DNA from: Thiohalocapsa sp964524185 | Lineage (GTDB): Bacteria > Pseudomonadota > Gammaproteobacteria > Chromatiales > Chromatiaceae | Assembly: GCA_964524185.1 (NCBI GenBank) | Contig: CAZGCI010000009.1 | Location: 1 to 64,000 of the forward strand | Length of the DNA stretch: 64,000 nt | Direction: 5' to 3' | Shown here: positions 42,915-50,238 of the stretch, piece after piece | Position numbering within the stretch: the stretch's first letter is position 1 | How the letters are laid out: each line of letters starts with the position of its first letter | The notes under the pieces: model-generated | The model's input: only the letters and a program-made list of their open reading frames with translations | Database searches by the model: none | What the model was told of the DNA's origin: nothing | Program-made: the position numbers and the translations under genes

Positions 42915-45062
42915 CTACACCGTCTCCGTCAGGTGATCGAGGGCCTTGACGGGCGCCGCGCGGGCGCTTGCCAGGGTCTCGGTGTCCAGCGACACGCCCC
43001 TGAGGGCGTTCAACAGCACGCCGATGGTGGCGCCGTTGTGCAGGAGCGCGCTTGCCACCGGCGACAGCCAGCCCAGTACAGCACCGGCGAGGATGCCGGT
43101 ATTGACGGTGGCGGTGACGGTGAAGTTGCCGCGGATCAGGCGCAGGGTCTTGGCTGCAAGCTCACGGGCGTCGGCGATGGCGCCCAGCCGGTCGTCCATC
43201 AGTACGATGTCGGCGGTGGCCCGCGCAATGTCCGCCCCCCGCGGCATGGCAATGCCGACGTCCGCGACGCCGAGCGCCGGGCCATCATTGACGCCGTCGC
43301 CGACGAAGGCGACCTTGGCACCGTCGGCCTGGAGGGCCTCGACGATGCTCGCCTTAGCCTCCGGGGGCATCTCGGCATGGACTTCGTCGAGGCCCAGCTC
43401 CCGGGCCAGGGCCTCCGCCTTCTGCCGGCGGTCGCCCGTGATCATCACTAGTCGCTGCACGCCAAGGCTGCGCAGGCGTGCGAGGGTGTCTGCGGCATCG
43501 GGGCGCAGCGTGTCCCGCAGGGCAATGAGGCCGACGGGGCCGTCCGCGTTGCCGACGTACAGCAGGATCTTGCCCTGGTCCTGGAAGGCCTCGATGAGCC
43601 CTGTGTGGTCGGCGAAGTCGAGGCCCATGTGCTCTTCGAGATAGTGGCGGCTGCCGACGACGATGCTCCCACCGGTCACCTCGGCGCTCAGGCCATGGGC
43701 GACCATGTAGTCCACCTCGCCGTGGGAGATGTGCTGGAGGTCGCGCTCGCGCGCGGCCTCCACCACGGCCTCTGCCACCGGGTGGCTGGCATGCTCTTCG
43801 ACGGAGGCGACCAGGGCCAGTAGCGCCTCTTCCGTGCAGCCGCCGGCGCTTTGGAAGACATGCACATCGGTGACGATGAGATCGCTGTGGGTGAGCGTGC
43901 CGGTCTTGTCGAAGACGACGGTGTCCACGAGGGCCAGTTGCTCGATGGCCTCGCCGCCCTTCATCAACACGCCGTGCGCGGCGGCCTGATGCATGCCGGA
44001 CTTGAAGGCAACGGGTGTGCCCAGCTTGAGCGCGCAGGAGTAATCCACCAGAAAGACCGACTGTAGCCGCGTCAGGTCGCGCGTGAGGGCATAGACCGCG
44101 GCCCCGGTGCCCAGGGTGAGATAGACGCGCTTGTCGGCCAGCTCATCGGCGAAGCGCTGGGTGTCGGCACTGCGGCTTAGGGATTCTTGGATGAAGCGAG
44201 CCACCCGCGCCGTGGTGGTGTCGTCGCCGACGCGCGTAGCGGCGACCCGCAGGCGTCCCTCCACCAACACGGAACCGGCGATGACCCGTGCCGGCGCCTC
44301 CTTGCGCACCGGCAAGTCCTCTCCGGTGACGGTGGACTGGTTCACCAGCGCTGCACCGCTTTCGACGTTGCCATCCACGGGCACGGTCTCGCCCGGGCCA
44401 ATGACCACGGTCTCGCCAACGCAGACCTCATCGCCGGCGATCTGCACCAGCACGCCGTCACGCTCCACCCAAGCCATGGTCGGGTCCGGGCGCAGCAACC
44501 GGCGCAGCAATCGGTCGGACTGGCGCGCGGTGCGATGCTCCAGGTACTCGCCCAGGTGCAGCAGTAGGTCGGTGACGTTAGCGGTGTATGGTTTCCCACT
44601 GCCGGCGGCGAGGCCTACGGCGATGGCGTCCAGCACCTCCACCTTGATGCCACGGTGGATGAGCGTGTCCACGCCCTTGACCAACGTGGAGCCAACGCTC
44701 ACTAGGGTCAGCATGACCTGCATCGGCGGGGTCAGAAAGGGTAGCGCCGCCAAGGTCAGCAGGGTGGTGATCATGGGCGCCACCTCCGCCTCGCGGACGC
44801 CCTCCGGGGCGAGCCCGGCCATGGCGTCGGGCGTAAAGGACTCTAGCCGGTGCAACAGGGCTTCGCGCGCACCGCTGCCGCCCGTGTACCTGAGGATCAG
44901 GGTGTGTGCAGCGGGGTTGGTCCGGGCCTCCAGCACAGGGGCAGCGGCGTCCATCCAGGCCTCGAGCCAGCCCGGCTCGCATGCTGGCTCACCCATGCGG
45001 GGGATACGCAGCCGCAGGCGTCCGGGCACCTCGTGGACGATGCGGAAGTCGGTCAGGGGCAT
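42915..45062 (-). CDS. P1B-type ATPase with Arg-motif HMA domain, FezB-like candidate
   Basis: Product of 715 residues (ATG 45062, start of the HMA-like fold; a TTG at 45104 is open). The N-terminal domain (about 1-80) has HEVPGRLRLRIPRM and LILRYTG but no CxxC. Two hydrophobic blocks follow, then the A domain TGE (about 246), the membrane motif DYSCALKLGTP (about 340) in place of CPC, SPC or TPC, phosphorylation site DKTGT (about 385-389), GDGVNDGPA and a final helix pair. This non-classical P1B type is the one reported for ferrosome loci (P1B-6). It would pump iron, or a related metal, into a vesicle or out of the cell. It is downstream of the small membrane protein run on the same strand, split from it by repeats. 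Confidence 0.75.
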   Translation of the reverse strand: MPLTDFRIVHEVPGRLRLRIPRMGEPACEPGWLEAWMDAAAPVLEARTNPAAHTLILRYTGGSGAREALLHRLESFTPDAMAGLAPEGVREAEVAPMITTLLTLAALPFLTPPMQVMLTLVSVGSTLVKGVDTLIHRGIKVEVLDAIAVGLAAGSGKPYTANVTDLLLHLGEYLEHRTARQSDRLLRRLLRPDPTMAWVERDGVLVQIAGDEVCVGETVVIGPGETVPVDGNVESGAALVNQSTVTGEDLPVRKEAPARVIAGSVLVEGRLRVAATRVGDDTTTARVARFIQESLSRSADTQRFADELADKRVYLTLGTGAAVYALTRDLTRLQSVFLVDYSCALKLGTPVAFKSGMHQAAAHGVLMKGGEAIEQLALVDTVVFDKTGTLTHSDLIVTDVHVFQSAGGCTEEALLALVASVEEHASHPVAEAVVEAARERDLQHISHGEVDYMVAHGLSAEVTGGSIVVGSRHYLEEHMGLDFADHTGLIEAFQDQGKILLYVGNADGPVGLIALRDTLRPDAADTLARLRSLGVQRLVMITGDRRQKAEALARELGLDEVHAEMPPEAKASIVEALQADGAKVAFVGDGVNDGPALGVADVGIAMPRGADIARATADIVLMDDRLGAIADARELAAKTLRLIRGNFTVTATVNTGILAGAVLGWLSPVASALLHNGATIGVLLNALRGVSLDTETLASARAAPVKALDHLTETV

Positions 45063-45164
45063 GGCTTCGCGAAGCGGGACGTTAGACTGAGGTGGGACGT
45101 GCAAGCCAAGCAGCGCAAGGGTCGCCGATGCGATGGCGGGTTGCGGCCGGCGAGGGCCAAGATC

Positions 45165-45325
45165 CTAGCGAGGCGATGCCTCAGACCGACGAGCGACGCG
45201 GGCGCCGGCACGCCAGCGGTTCGTTCACTGGCCAGGGCCGAGGGCCAAGGCGGGGACGCCCAGTCCTGGCATCAGCGGTTGCGCCTCGGCCTTCCGCCCT
45301 TCCCCCTAGGCCCCTTTGCCGACAT
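45165..45325 (+). repeat. R1 interspersed repeat (copy c, near full length)
   Basis: Starts CTAGCGAGGCGATGCCTCAG and ACCGACGAGCGACGCGG, continues through GGCACGCCAGCGGTTCG and TCACTGGCCAGGGCC, and ends in the TGGCATCAGCGGTTGCGCC part. It lies about 100 bases upstream of the P1B ATPase start. Confidence 0.8.
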
Positions 45326-45335
45326 GCAACGCTTC

Positions 45336-45577
45336 AACCTAGGAACGGTAGTTGAACGGTCCCCAGGGTGCGTCCCGCGGGGTGTCCAGCAAGGCACAAC
45401 GAGGCGGAATAGCTGACCTATTCCAACGAGTTGTAACGCAGCTGGGCGCCGCGCGGGGCGCGCCATGGGGCCCGTAGCCGCTCTCACCCGGAAGGTGCGC
45501 TTTCAGTCGACACGCGTTTTCAATGTGCGCAAACACTTATCGCTGCGAGGAAGTGGTCAACTGCCGTTTCTAGGTTC
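45336..45577. mobile_element. MITE-like element, copy 2 (about 242 bp)
   Basis: Terminal inverted repeats AACCTAGGAACGGTAGTTGA (45336) and TCAACTGCCGTTTCTAGGTT (to 45577 or 45576), about 18 of 20 matching. The inside matches the element at 37640 in the opposite direction (GGCACAACGAGGCGGAATAG). Its right end supplies the TGA stop of the gene at 45576-46043. Confidence 0.8.
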
Positions 45578-46043
45578 AATCATCGCGATCGGTGGCGGCG
45601 GCCTGCAGCTCCGCCTCGGCATCGCGGAAGCGCTCCTTGGCCTCTTCCAGGCCGCCCTGCACCGTGGTCCAGACCTTGACGGCGCCCTTGATGACGGTGC
45701 GCTGCACCTCTTCGTTGGTGAGCAGGTAGGTGGCGGCGGCGCCGATCAGGAGACCGCGCAGGAAGCGGTCGTTGGCGAAGTTGAAGAAGGGCTGTGCCGT
45801 TTGCGTCTGTTGGCTGGTCGGCGTGTGGTAGGCCGCGGGCGCCTGCATCATGCCCAGTGCAGCGGGGTAGGGCGCAGCTGGGGCTGCCATTCCCGCGCCG
45901 CTGTGAATAGCGCCACTCGGCAGGGCGCCGGGCTGGGGCATGTAGGCCGCATGCGGCATCTGCTGCGAGAAAGCCTGCGGCTGGGCGGCGGCCGCGGTCA
46001 TGCCGGCATAGCGCGGCGCCTGAGGATCGTACTGGCTGCTCAT
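45576..46043 (-). CDS. YtxH-like membrane protein, low-complexity N-terminus
   Basis: Product of 155 residues. The first 80 are Ala/Pro/Tyr/Gln-rich and disordered-looking. Then comes a glycine-containing membrane helix, FLRGLLIGAAATYLLTNE, followed by an amphipathic helix (VQRTVIKGAVKVWTTVQGG) and a charged coil (LEEAKERFRDAEAEL). The same RG/KG-x-L-x-GAA-LLTNE-VQ pattern occurs in the gene at 47264. The TGA stop lies in the end of the MITE-like element. Glycine-packed single helices of this kind suit curved-membrane or oligomer-forming proteins; function unknown. Confidence 0.65.
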   Translation of the reverse strand: MSSQYDPQAPRYAGMTAAAAQPQAFSQQMPHAAYMPQPGALPSGAIHSGAGMAAPAAPYPAALGMMQAPAAYHTPTSQQTQTAQPFFNFANDRFLRGLLIGAAATYLLTNEEVQRTVIKGAVKVWTTVQGGLEEAKERFRDAEAELQAAATDRDD

Positions 46044-46118
46044 GTCGGTGTGTCCTTGTGCTGATGCGGATGGCGTGGCTCGGGGCTGCTGTGAAAGGGG
46101 CTCTCGGCGGCGGGCCGA

Positions 46119-46574
46119 TCAGGTTGCATCGGCAGCGGCGAGGGCGCTGTCCGGCACAGACTCCGCCGTGAGTGCATAGGCGACGGCGGTGCCGGTCGCA
46201 AGGGTGGCGGCGAGCGACAAAAGTCCCGGGCTGAAGCGGGACGCCACGAGCGTTGCCGCCGCGGTGGCAACGCCGGCGACGGCACCGCCGCGCAGCGTCT
46301 CGAGTGCAGCCGTGCGGCCATCGATCTCACCGGCTTGGAGGCGATGCAGGCTGGCGGCACCGGCGCCGCATAGGCCGACAACCGCGCCGAGCTTGCCGAG
46401 CTCCACCACGTTGGCGAAGGGGCTGGTGGTGGCGCTCGGTCGTGCGCCGCTGCCGATGCCGGAGCCAGCGTAGCCGAGCGTGCTGCTCGGATAGGGCGCT
46501 GAAGGATGCGCGTTTGTGTACTCGGGCTGCGGCTGCTGAGTGCCGAAGCCGACGGGGTAGACGTAATAGCTCAT
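46119..46574 (-). CDS. MamC-like magnetosome-family membrane protein (paralogue 1)
   Basis: Product of 151 residues. A 50-residue Pro/Ser/Tyr-rich head is followed by ELGKLGAVVGLCGAGAASLH, then RLQAGEIDGRTAALETLRGG and a second glycine-rich hydrophobic pair (GLLSLAATLATGTAVAYAL). This is the order of MamC/Mms13: Gly-rich helix, a turn with RLL/RLQ and a charged loop with an Ala-Leu-E(D)T, Gly-rich helix pair. In magnetotactic bacteria MamC is an abundant magnetosome-membrane protein. The start overlaps the stop of the upstream small gene as ATGA. The relationship is from motif reading, not a search. Confidence 0.65.
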   Translation of the reverse strand: MSYYVYPVGFGTQQPQPEYTNAHPSAPYPSSTLGYAGSGIGSGARPSATTSPFANVVELGKLGAVVGLCGAGAASLHRLQAGEIDGRTAALETLRGGAVAGVATAAATLVASRFSPGLLSLAATLATGTAVAYALTAESVPDSALAAADAT

Positions 46575-46777
46575 GACGGGGTCTCGCTTGGGATGGTCTC
46601 AGTGCTTGCCTCGGCAGCCGAAGCCGTTGGCGCCGACGGGCTCTGGCTGCGGGCGCGATGCTTCATCAGGCCGCGGGTAAGCAGCACGAGTGCGGCGCCG
46701 ACCACCAGCCCGCCGATGCCCTCCGCGAGGTTTTTGGCGACGCCGTGACGTTGTCGCTGCATGCCATGATCGGACAT
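46571..46777 (-). CDS. Small single-helix membrane protein (68 aa)
   Basis: The 68 residues have a basic head (MSDHGMQRQRHGVAKN), one helix (IGGLVVGAALVLLTRGLM) with GG/G spacing, and a Ser/Ala/Glu tail. GGAG is 7 bases before the ATG. It is 4 bases from the upstream MamC-like gene and overlaps the next as ATGA, so translation is coupled. Family unknown. Confidence 0.65.
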   Translation of the reverse strand: MSDHGMQRQRHGVAKNLAEGIGGLVVGAALVLLTRGLMKHRARSQSPSAPTASAAEASTETIPSETPS

Positions 46778-46781
46778 GGCC

Positions 46782-47117
46782 TCACTCCGGCTCGAGGCTG
46801 CGCTGCAGGCCGTACATCACAGCCGCGCCGGTGGCGAACAGCACGGCGAGCCGGGTGACGCCGTGGCTGGAGACGGCAGTGGCCACCGCACCTGCGACGG
46901 CGGTGGCTGCCGCACTCGCCGCCGCGGCGCGGCCGACGTCGGCCAGTGCCGCTGGTGCGCTCAGCTCCTGGCGCTGCAGCAGCCGCAGATTCGCACCGGC
47001 CGCGGCAGCACCGCCCACCACGGCACCGAGGGCCGCGAGGCCAAGCAGATTGGCGCAGGTATCCCCGCCCGCGTGCGGGATAGGGGCCGGGTACATGTTC
47101 AGATCGTCATCACTCAC
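46782..47117 (-). CDS. MamC-like magnetosome-family membrane protein (paralogue 2)
   Basis: Product of 111 residues, GTG start at 47117. LLGLAALGAVVGGAAAAGAN then LRLLQRQELSAPAALADVGR and a second hydrophobic pair (VTRLAVLFATGAAVMYGLQ) match MamC more closely than the first paralogue: the LGA-x-VGGAAA helix, N-x-RLL turn and A-x-x-D-x-G loop are in the right order and spacing. Length is near that of MamC (about 125). It is fourth in the minus-strand run that ends with the P1B ATPase. Role in an iron-containing membrane compartment is inference. Confidence 0.7.
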   Translation of the reverse strand: MSDDDLNMYPAPIPHAGGDTCANLLGLAALGAVVGGAAAAGANLRLLQRQELSAPAALADVGRAAAASAAATAVAGAVATAVSSHGVTRLAVLFATGAAVMYGLQRSLEPE

Positions 47118-47263
47118 GGTGTTGGGTCTCAGTGAGGCTGTGATACACGCGCCGATGTCGCGACGTCTGCAACGGGCTCACCCGGCGCGGCGCGGGGTCT
47201 TCGCAACGTCGGCGGACACGGCCGCGGATCTTCGCGTTAGAGTGGGGCCTGCTGCGCAGCCGA

Positions 47264-48055
47264 TTATGACTTGGTCTTGTCGGTGGCCCCGGCAGCCGTC
47301 TGCTTCAGCTTGTCGGCGCCGGATTGGACGGCCTCCTTGGCTTTGGCACCAGTCTTGAAGAGGACATCCTGCACGCTTTCGTTGGTGAGGAGCAGCACCG
47401 CGGCAGCGCCCACCAGCGCGCCTTTCCAGAATTCTGAGTCCTCGAGATTCAGCAGACGGCCCACGCTGGCGAGTCCGTTGCCGCCGTTGGCCAGCTCGTC
47501 GATCAGCTCCGACATGCCCGCCTGGCGGCCCGCACCGGCGGCGCCTGAGTGATGCGCGCCGACAGGGGGCGCCGCATAGGGGGCCGCGCCCATGCCGGCG
47601 GGAGCGCCCTGCATGGGCTGATATGGCCCGGGCTGCACAGCACCGTAGACCACGTAGGGCGCATAGGGAACCGCACCGGCCATGCCATGCGAATAGGCGG
47701 GCTGCCCATAGGGCATCGGCGCTGTCCACTGCATGGGTGGCTGCATCGCCTGTTGGGCGTTGGGGTCGTAGGCCCCGTAGTAGGCGCCGTGATAAGCCGG
47801 CGGATAGCCTGCACCGCTCCCCATTGCGCCACCGCCATAGGGGGTCGTTGCTTGCGCTGCCCCGTCCGCGGCCCCGGCGTACATCGGCCCGGCCGCTTGC
47901 TGATTGGCGACATTGGGTTGGCCGCCGCCGGCGTACGCATAGGCCCCGGGTGACCCCGCCGGGGCGCCCGAGTAGCCGGGCCCGCCAGCCGCCTCTTGGC
48001 CGGCCTGTGGTTGGCCAGGCGCTTGGGGCTGCGCGCCTTGAGACTTGTCACTCAT
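47264..48055 (-). CDS. Gly/Pro/Tyr-rich protein with YtxH-like tail
   Basis: Product of 263 residues. About 180 residues are Gly/Ala/Pro/Tyr/Gln-rich (repeated YGAYDPN, PYGQPAY-type turns), followed by a short helix (MSELIDELANGGNGLASV) and a C-terminal glycine helix FWKGALVGAAAVLLLTNE then VQDVLFKTGAKAKEAVQ. The tail is a relative of the one in the gene at 45576. Start at 48055 with GGAG seven bases upstream. The disordered part might coat or scaffold a compartment surface; that is a guess. Confidence 0.65.
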   Translation of the reverse strand: MSDKSQGAQPQAPGQPQAGQEAAGGPGYSGAPAGSPGAYAYAGGGQPNVANQQAAGPMYAGAADGAAQATTPYGGGAMGSGAGYPPAYHGAYYGAYDPNAQQAMQPPMQWTAPMPYGQPAYSHGMAGAVPYAPYVVYGAVQPGPYQPMQGAPAGMGAAPYAAPPVGAHHSGAAGAGRQAGMSELIDELANGGNGLASVGRLLNLEDSEFWKGALVGAAAVLLLTNESVQDVLFKTGAKAKEAVQSGADKLKQTAAGATDKTKS

Positions 48056-48215
48056 CCTGTGTCTCCGATGGTTTGCTTGGGGAACGGCCGTTGCGATGTG
48101 CGCTGCTCGCCGGCGCCAATCCAACGCGGAGGCTAAGGGATCAGCGTAAAGAATGCAAAGCGTTGTTGTTTGCGTTCTTGATCCTAAGCAACCGGCGGAT
48201 GCCTGTGCTGGTTGT

Positions 48216-48480
48216 CCTAGCGACGTGCTGCCTCAGGCCGACGAGCGGCCGGGTCGGCGGCACGGCAACACGTGGCTCACTGGCCAGGGCGCATTGGGCC
48301 TAGATTGCTTGAGCGCACCAGATGGTTGCAGAGGCGTCAAATGTCCCACGCGGCCTCGTGTGCCAGGCGCCGGCGCGGGAAAAGGGCCGAGGGCCGAGGG
48401 CCGGGGCGCAACCGCTGATGCCAGGACTGCGCGTCGCCGCTTGGCCCTCGGCCCTGACCCTCGCCGGCGCCTGATTGCCC
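48216..48480. repeat. R1 interspersed repeat, two halves (copy d)
   Basis: The head half (GTGCTGCCTCAGGCCGACGA, from 48216) runs forward to about 48298 and then a tail half in the other direction starts with GGTTGCAGAGGCGTCAAAT at 48323 and ends at the GCCCTCGGCCCTGACCCTCG part. The tail half forms the 3' part of the coiled-coil gene at 48337. Confidence 0.8.
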
Positions 48481-49161
48481 GCGCGCGTCTGCGCAGACTG
48501 CAGCTGTGGATGGGCCGGTTGCGATGTCGGCGGCCCCGCTCGGTGCGCCCCAGAGCAGCAGCGCCAGAATCGCCGCGGTGCTAAGGACCGCAGGCAGCAG
48601 TGTGCCAGTGGCTTGCGCCGACCGGATGCCGGCGCGTCGCTGGGGCGGCAGCGGGGCTGCAGGGGCGTGCCAGGGCCCTGTCGCCCCCGGGGCAGCTCGG
48701 GCGGGATCTCCGGCCGCCGGGTTGCGGTGGGGCTTGGCGTTCGTGCTCGGCGGGCACCGCCGGTCGCCTGCGGCCTCTGACCCGGCGAGCCGTTCACACT
48801 CCGCAAGGGCCGCGGCGAGCTGCGCGCGCAGCCGCTCGATTGTGCGTTCGGCCGTCATCCGGCGTTGGGCCTCGGCGTCGCACTGGGCCTCCAATGCGCC
48901 CACTTGCTCCCAGAGATCCCGCAATGCATTGCCGGCCTCAAGGTCGTGGATGCGCGCGCGGGCCTCCTGTAGTGCGCGCTCGGTATCGGCCAGCGCGGCG
49001 GCGCCTTGACGCGTCACCGAAATCGCAACTGCCCTTGGGCCGGGCTCGGGCATGCGCATGCTCGGCTCCGTCGCCGCAGGCGCCGCCGGGCTGTTACGGC
49101 TCTGCTGGTGGGGGCGGGGTTGAACGGCGGTTGCAGGCGCGTTGCCGTGTATCAGGGACAT
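48337..49161 (-). CDS. Coiled-coil single-helix protein, first gene of the run
   Basis: Product of 274 residues. GGAGGTGA five bases before the ATG at 49161 is the strongest ribosome site in the cluster. After a Pro-rich head there is a coiled coil (about 50-125; ALADTERALQEARARIHDLE), a Pro/Ala linker and one membrane helix (LLPAVLSTAAILALLLWGA, about 195). The last 48 residues or so (from about VCADARGQSG; DAQSWHQRLRPGPRPSALFP) are translated from an R1 repeat, so the native end may be lost. Unknown family. Confidence 0.6.
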   Translation of the reverse strand: MSLIHGNAPATAVQPRPHQQSRNSPAAPAATEPSMRMPEPGPRAVAISVTRQGAAALADTERALQEARARIHDLEAGNALRDLWEQVGALEAQCDAEAQRRMTAERTIERLRAQLAAALAECERLAGSEAAGDRRCPPSTNAKPHRNPAAGDPARAAPGATGPWHAPAAPLPPQRRAGIRSAQATGTLLPAVLSTAAILALLLWGAPSGAADIATGPSTAAVCADARGQSGAGEGQGRGPSGDAQSWHQRLRPGPRPSALFPRRRLAHEAAWDI

Positions 49162-49600
49162 GCCGGTCACCTCCATTACAGGATTGCAGGGACGCGGCTG
49201 GCCGGGCGTGCGATGGAGTGCAGGCGACCGGCTGGCGACGTGACTCGATCAATTGACGCCGTACAGTCCCAAGGACTCACGGGATCAGCACGAGATGAGG
49301 GGGCGCGTCACGTATTCGGCGGCCGCGCCGTGCTCGGTCTCGGCAGGGCCGCGGGCAGGGGAGTACGCGCTGTGGCTTGAGCGCGAGGCCGGCCCCCGGC
49401 CCTGACGAGAGACAACCCGCTGTCGTCGTGACGCGCCGGTCGTTCGTGGGCCTGGAGCGCCGTCTCGTTTGACACCCTCAGGCGCTAAAATAAGAACGAT
49501 TCGTATTAACTTCAAGTGCACGCAAGTGCGCGGCCGATGACCGGTGCGAGGCGCTGCCGTCATTTCGGCAGCGCCGGCACATCGCGGGTCGATGCAGCCG
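49162..49600. other. Promoter gap of the membrane-protein/ATPase cluster
   Basis: The 439 bases between the first cluster gene and folK hold a Fur-like site at 49489 and no gene that I can support. Confidence 0.5.
49489..49509. promoter_or_regulatory. Fur-box-like site before the cluster
   Basis: AATAAGAACGATTCGTATTA: ACGATTCGT dyad with AATAA / TATTA flanks, close to the classical Fur array. Lies 330 bases before the first gene of the minus-strand run. Confidence 0.6.
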
Positions 49601-50077
49601 TTACGCTACTCGGCGCACTGTCGTTGCGTCCACTTCCGCGGCGAGTTCGCGGATCGAACAACCTAGCCCCGGATGCTGCAGATCATTGACCAGGTCGAGC
49701 AGCGGGATAAGCACAAACGCGCGGCCACGGATGCGCGGATGGGGCACCCTCAGTCCCGGTGCGTCGATCACGAGATCGTCGTAGAAGAGCAGGTCGATAT
49801 CGATCAGATGCGGTCCCGAGGCGCCGCCTCCGACTCGACCCAGTGTGCGCTCCAGACCCTTGAGCAGGGGCAGCAGCGCTGGTGCTGTTAGGGTGGTTTC
49901 GCCGCGCAGGCAGAGGTTGTAGAAATCGGGCTGATCGCTCGGCCCCCAGGGGGCCGTTTCGTAGATCGGGGAGAGAACCAGTCCATCCAGCAACTCACCG
50001 AGGCAAGTAACGGCGCGTGCGAGATTGCCGGCCCGGTCACCCAGATTGGTGCCCAGGCTCAGATAGACGGTCCCCAT
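49601..50077 (-). CDS. folK: 2-amino-4-hydroxy-6-hydroxymethyldihydropteridine diphosphokinase
   Basis: Product of 158 residues, normal for FolK. VYLSLGTNLGDRAGNLARA at the start, VLSPIYETAPWG and DQPDFYNLCL, then LIDIDLLFYDDLV and LRVPHPRIRGRAFVLIPL are the HPPK signature. It transfers pyrophosphate from ATP to the pterin in folate synthesis, in the cytoplasm. Start at the ATG 50077, directly before the signature. It lies 161 bases downstream of metE, another folate-linked gene, on the same strand. Confidence 0.95.
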   Translation of the reverse strand: MGTVYLSLGTNLGDRAGNLARAVTCLGELLDGLVLSPIYETAPWGPSDQPDFYNLCLRGETTLTAPALLPLLKGLERTLGRVGGGASGPHLIDIDLLFYDDLVIDAPGLRVPHPRIRGRAFVLIPLLDLVNDLQHPGLGCSIRELAAEVDATTVRRVA

Positions 50078-50238
50078 GATGTATTGCTTCGGCTGCGGAA
50101 AAAGGCTCGGCTGCGACCGGCGTGGGGTCAGTCGGACATTGCCGGTGTTGGCGGCAGGACATCTGCCGCGTTGCATGTCGTCCTCAGGACGTCGATTGAG
50201 GCCTGGCGCGCGTCCAATCTGGCGCTCGCCCGGGCTGC

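Noticed and set aside
39674..45104. Ordinary copper resistance locus
   Set aside because: No CxxC, CPC or copper-chaperone motifs, and the upstream sites look like Fur boxes and not CueR-type operators.
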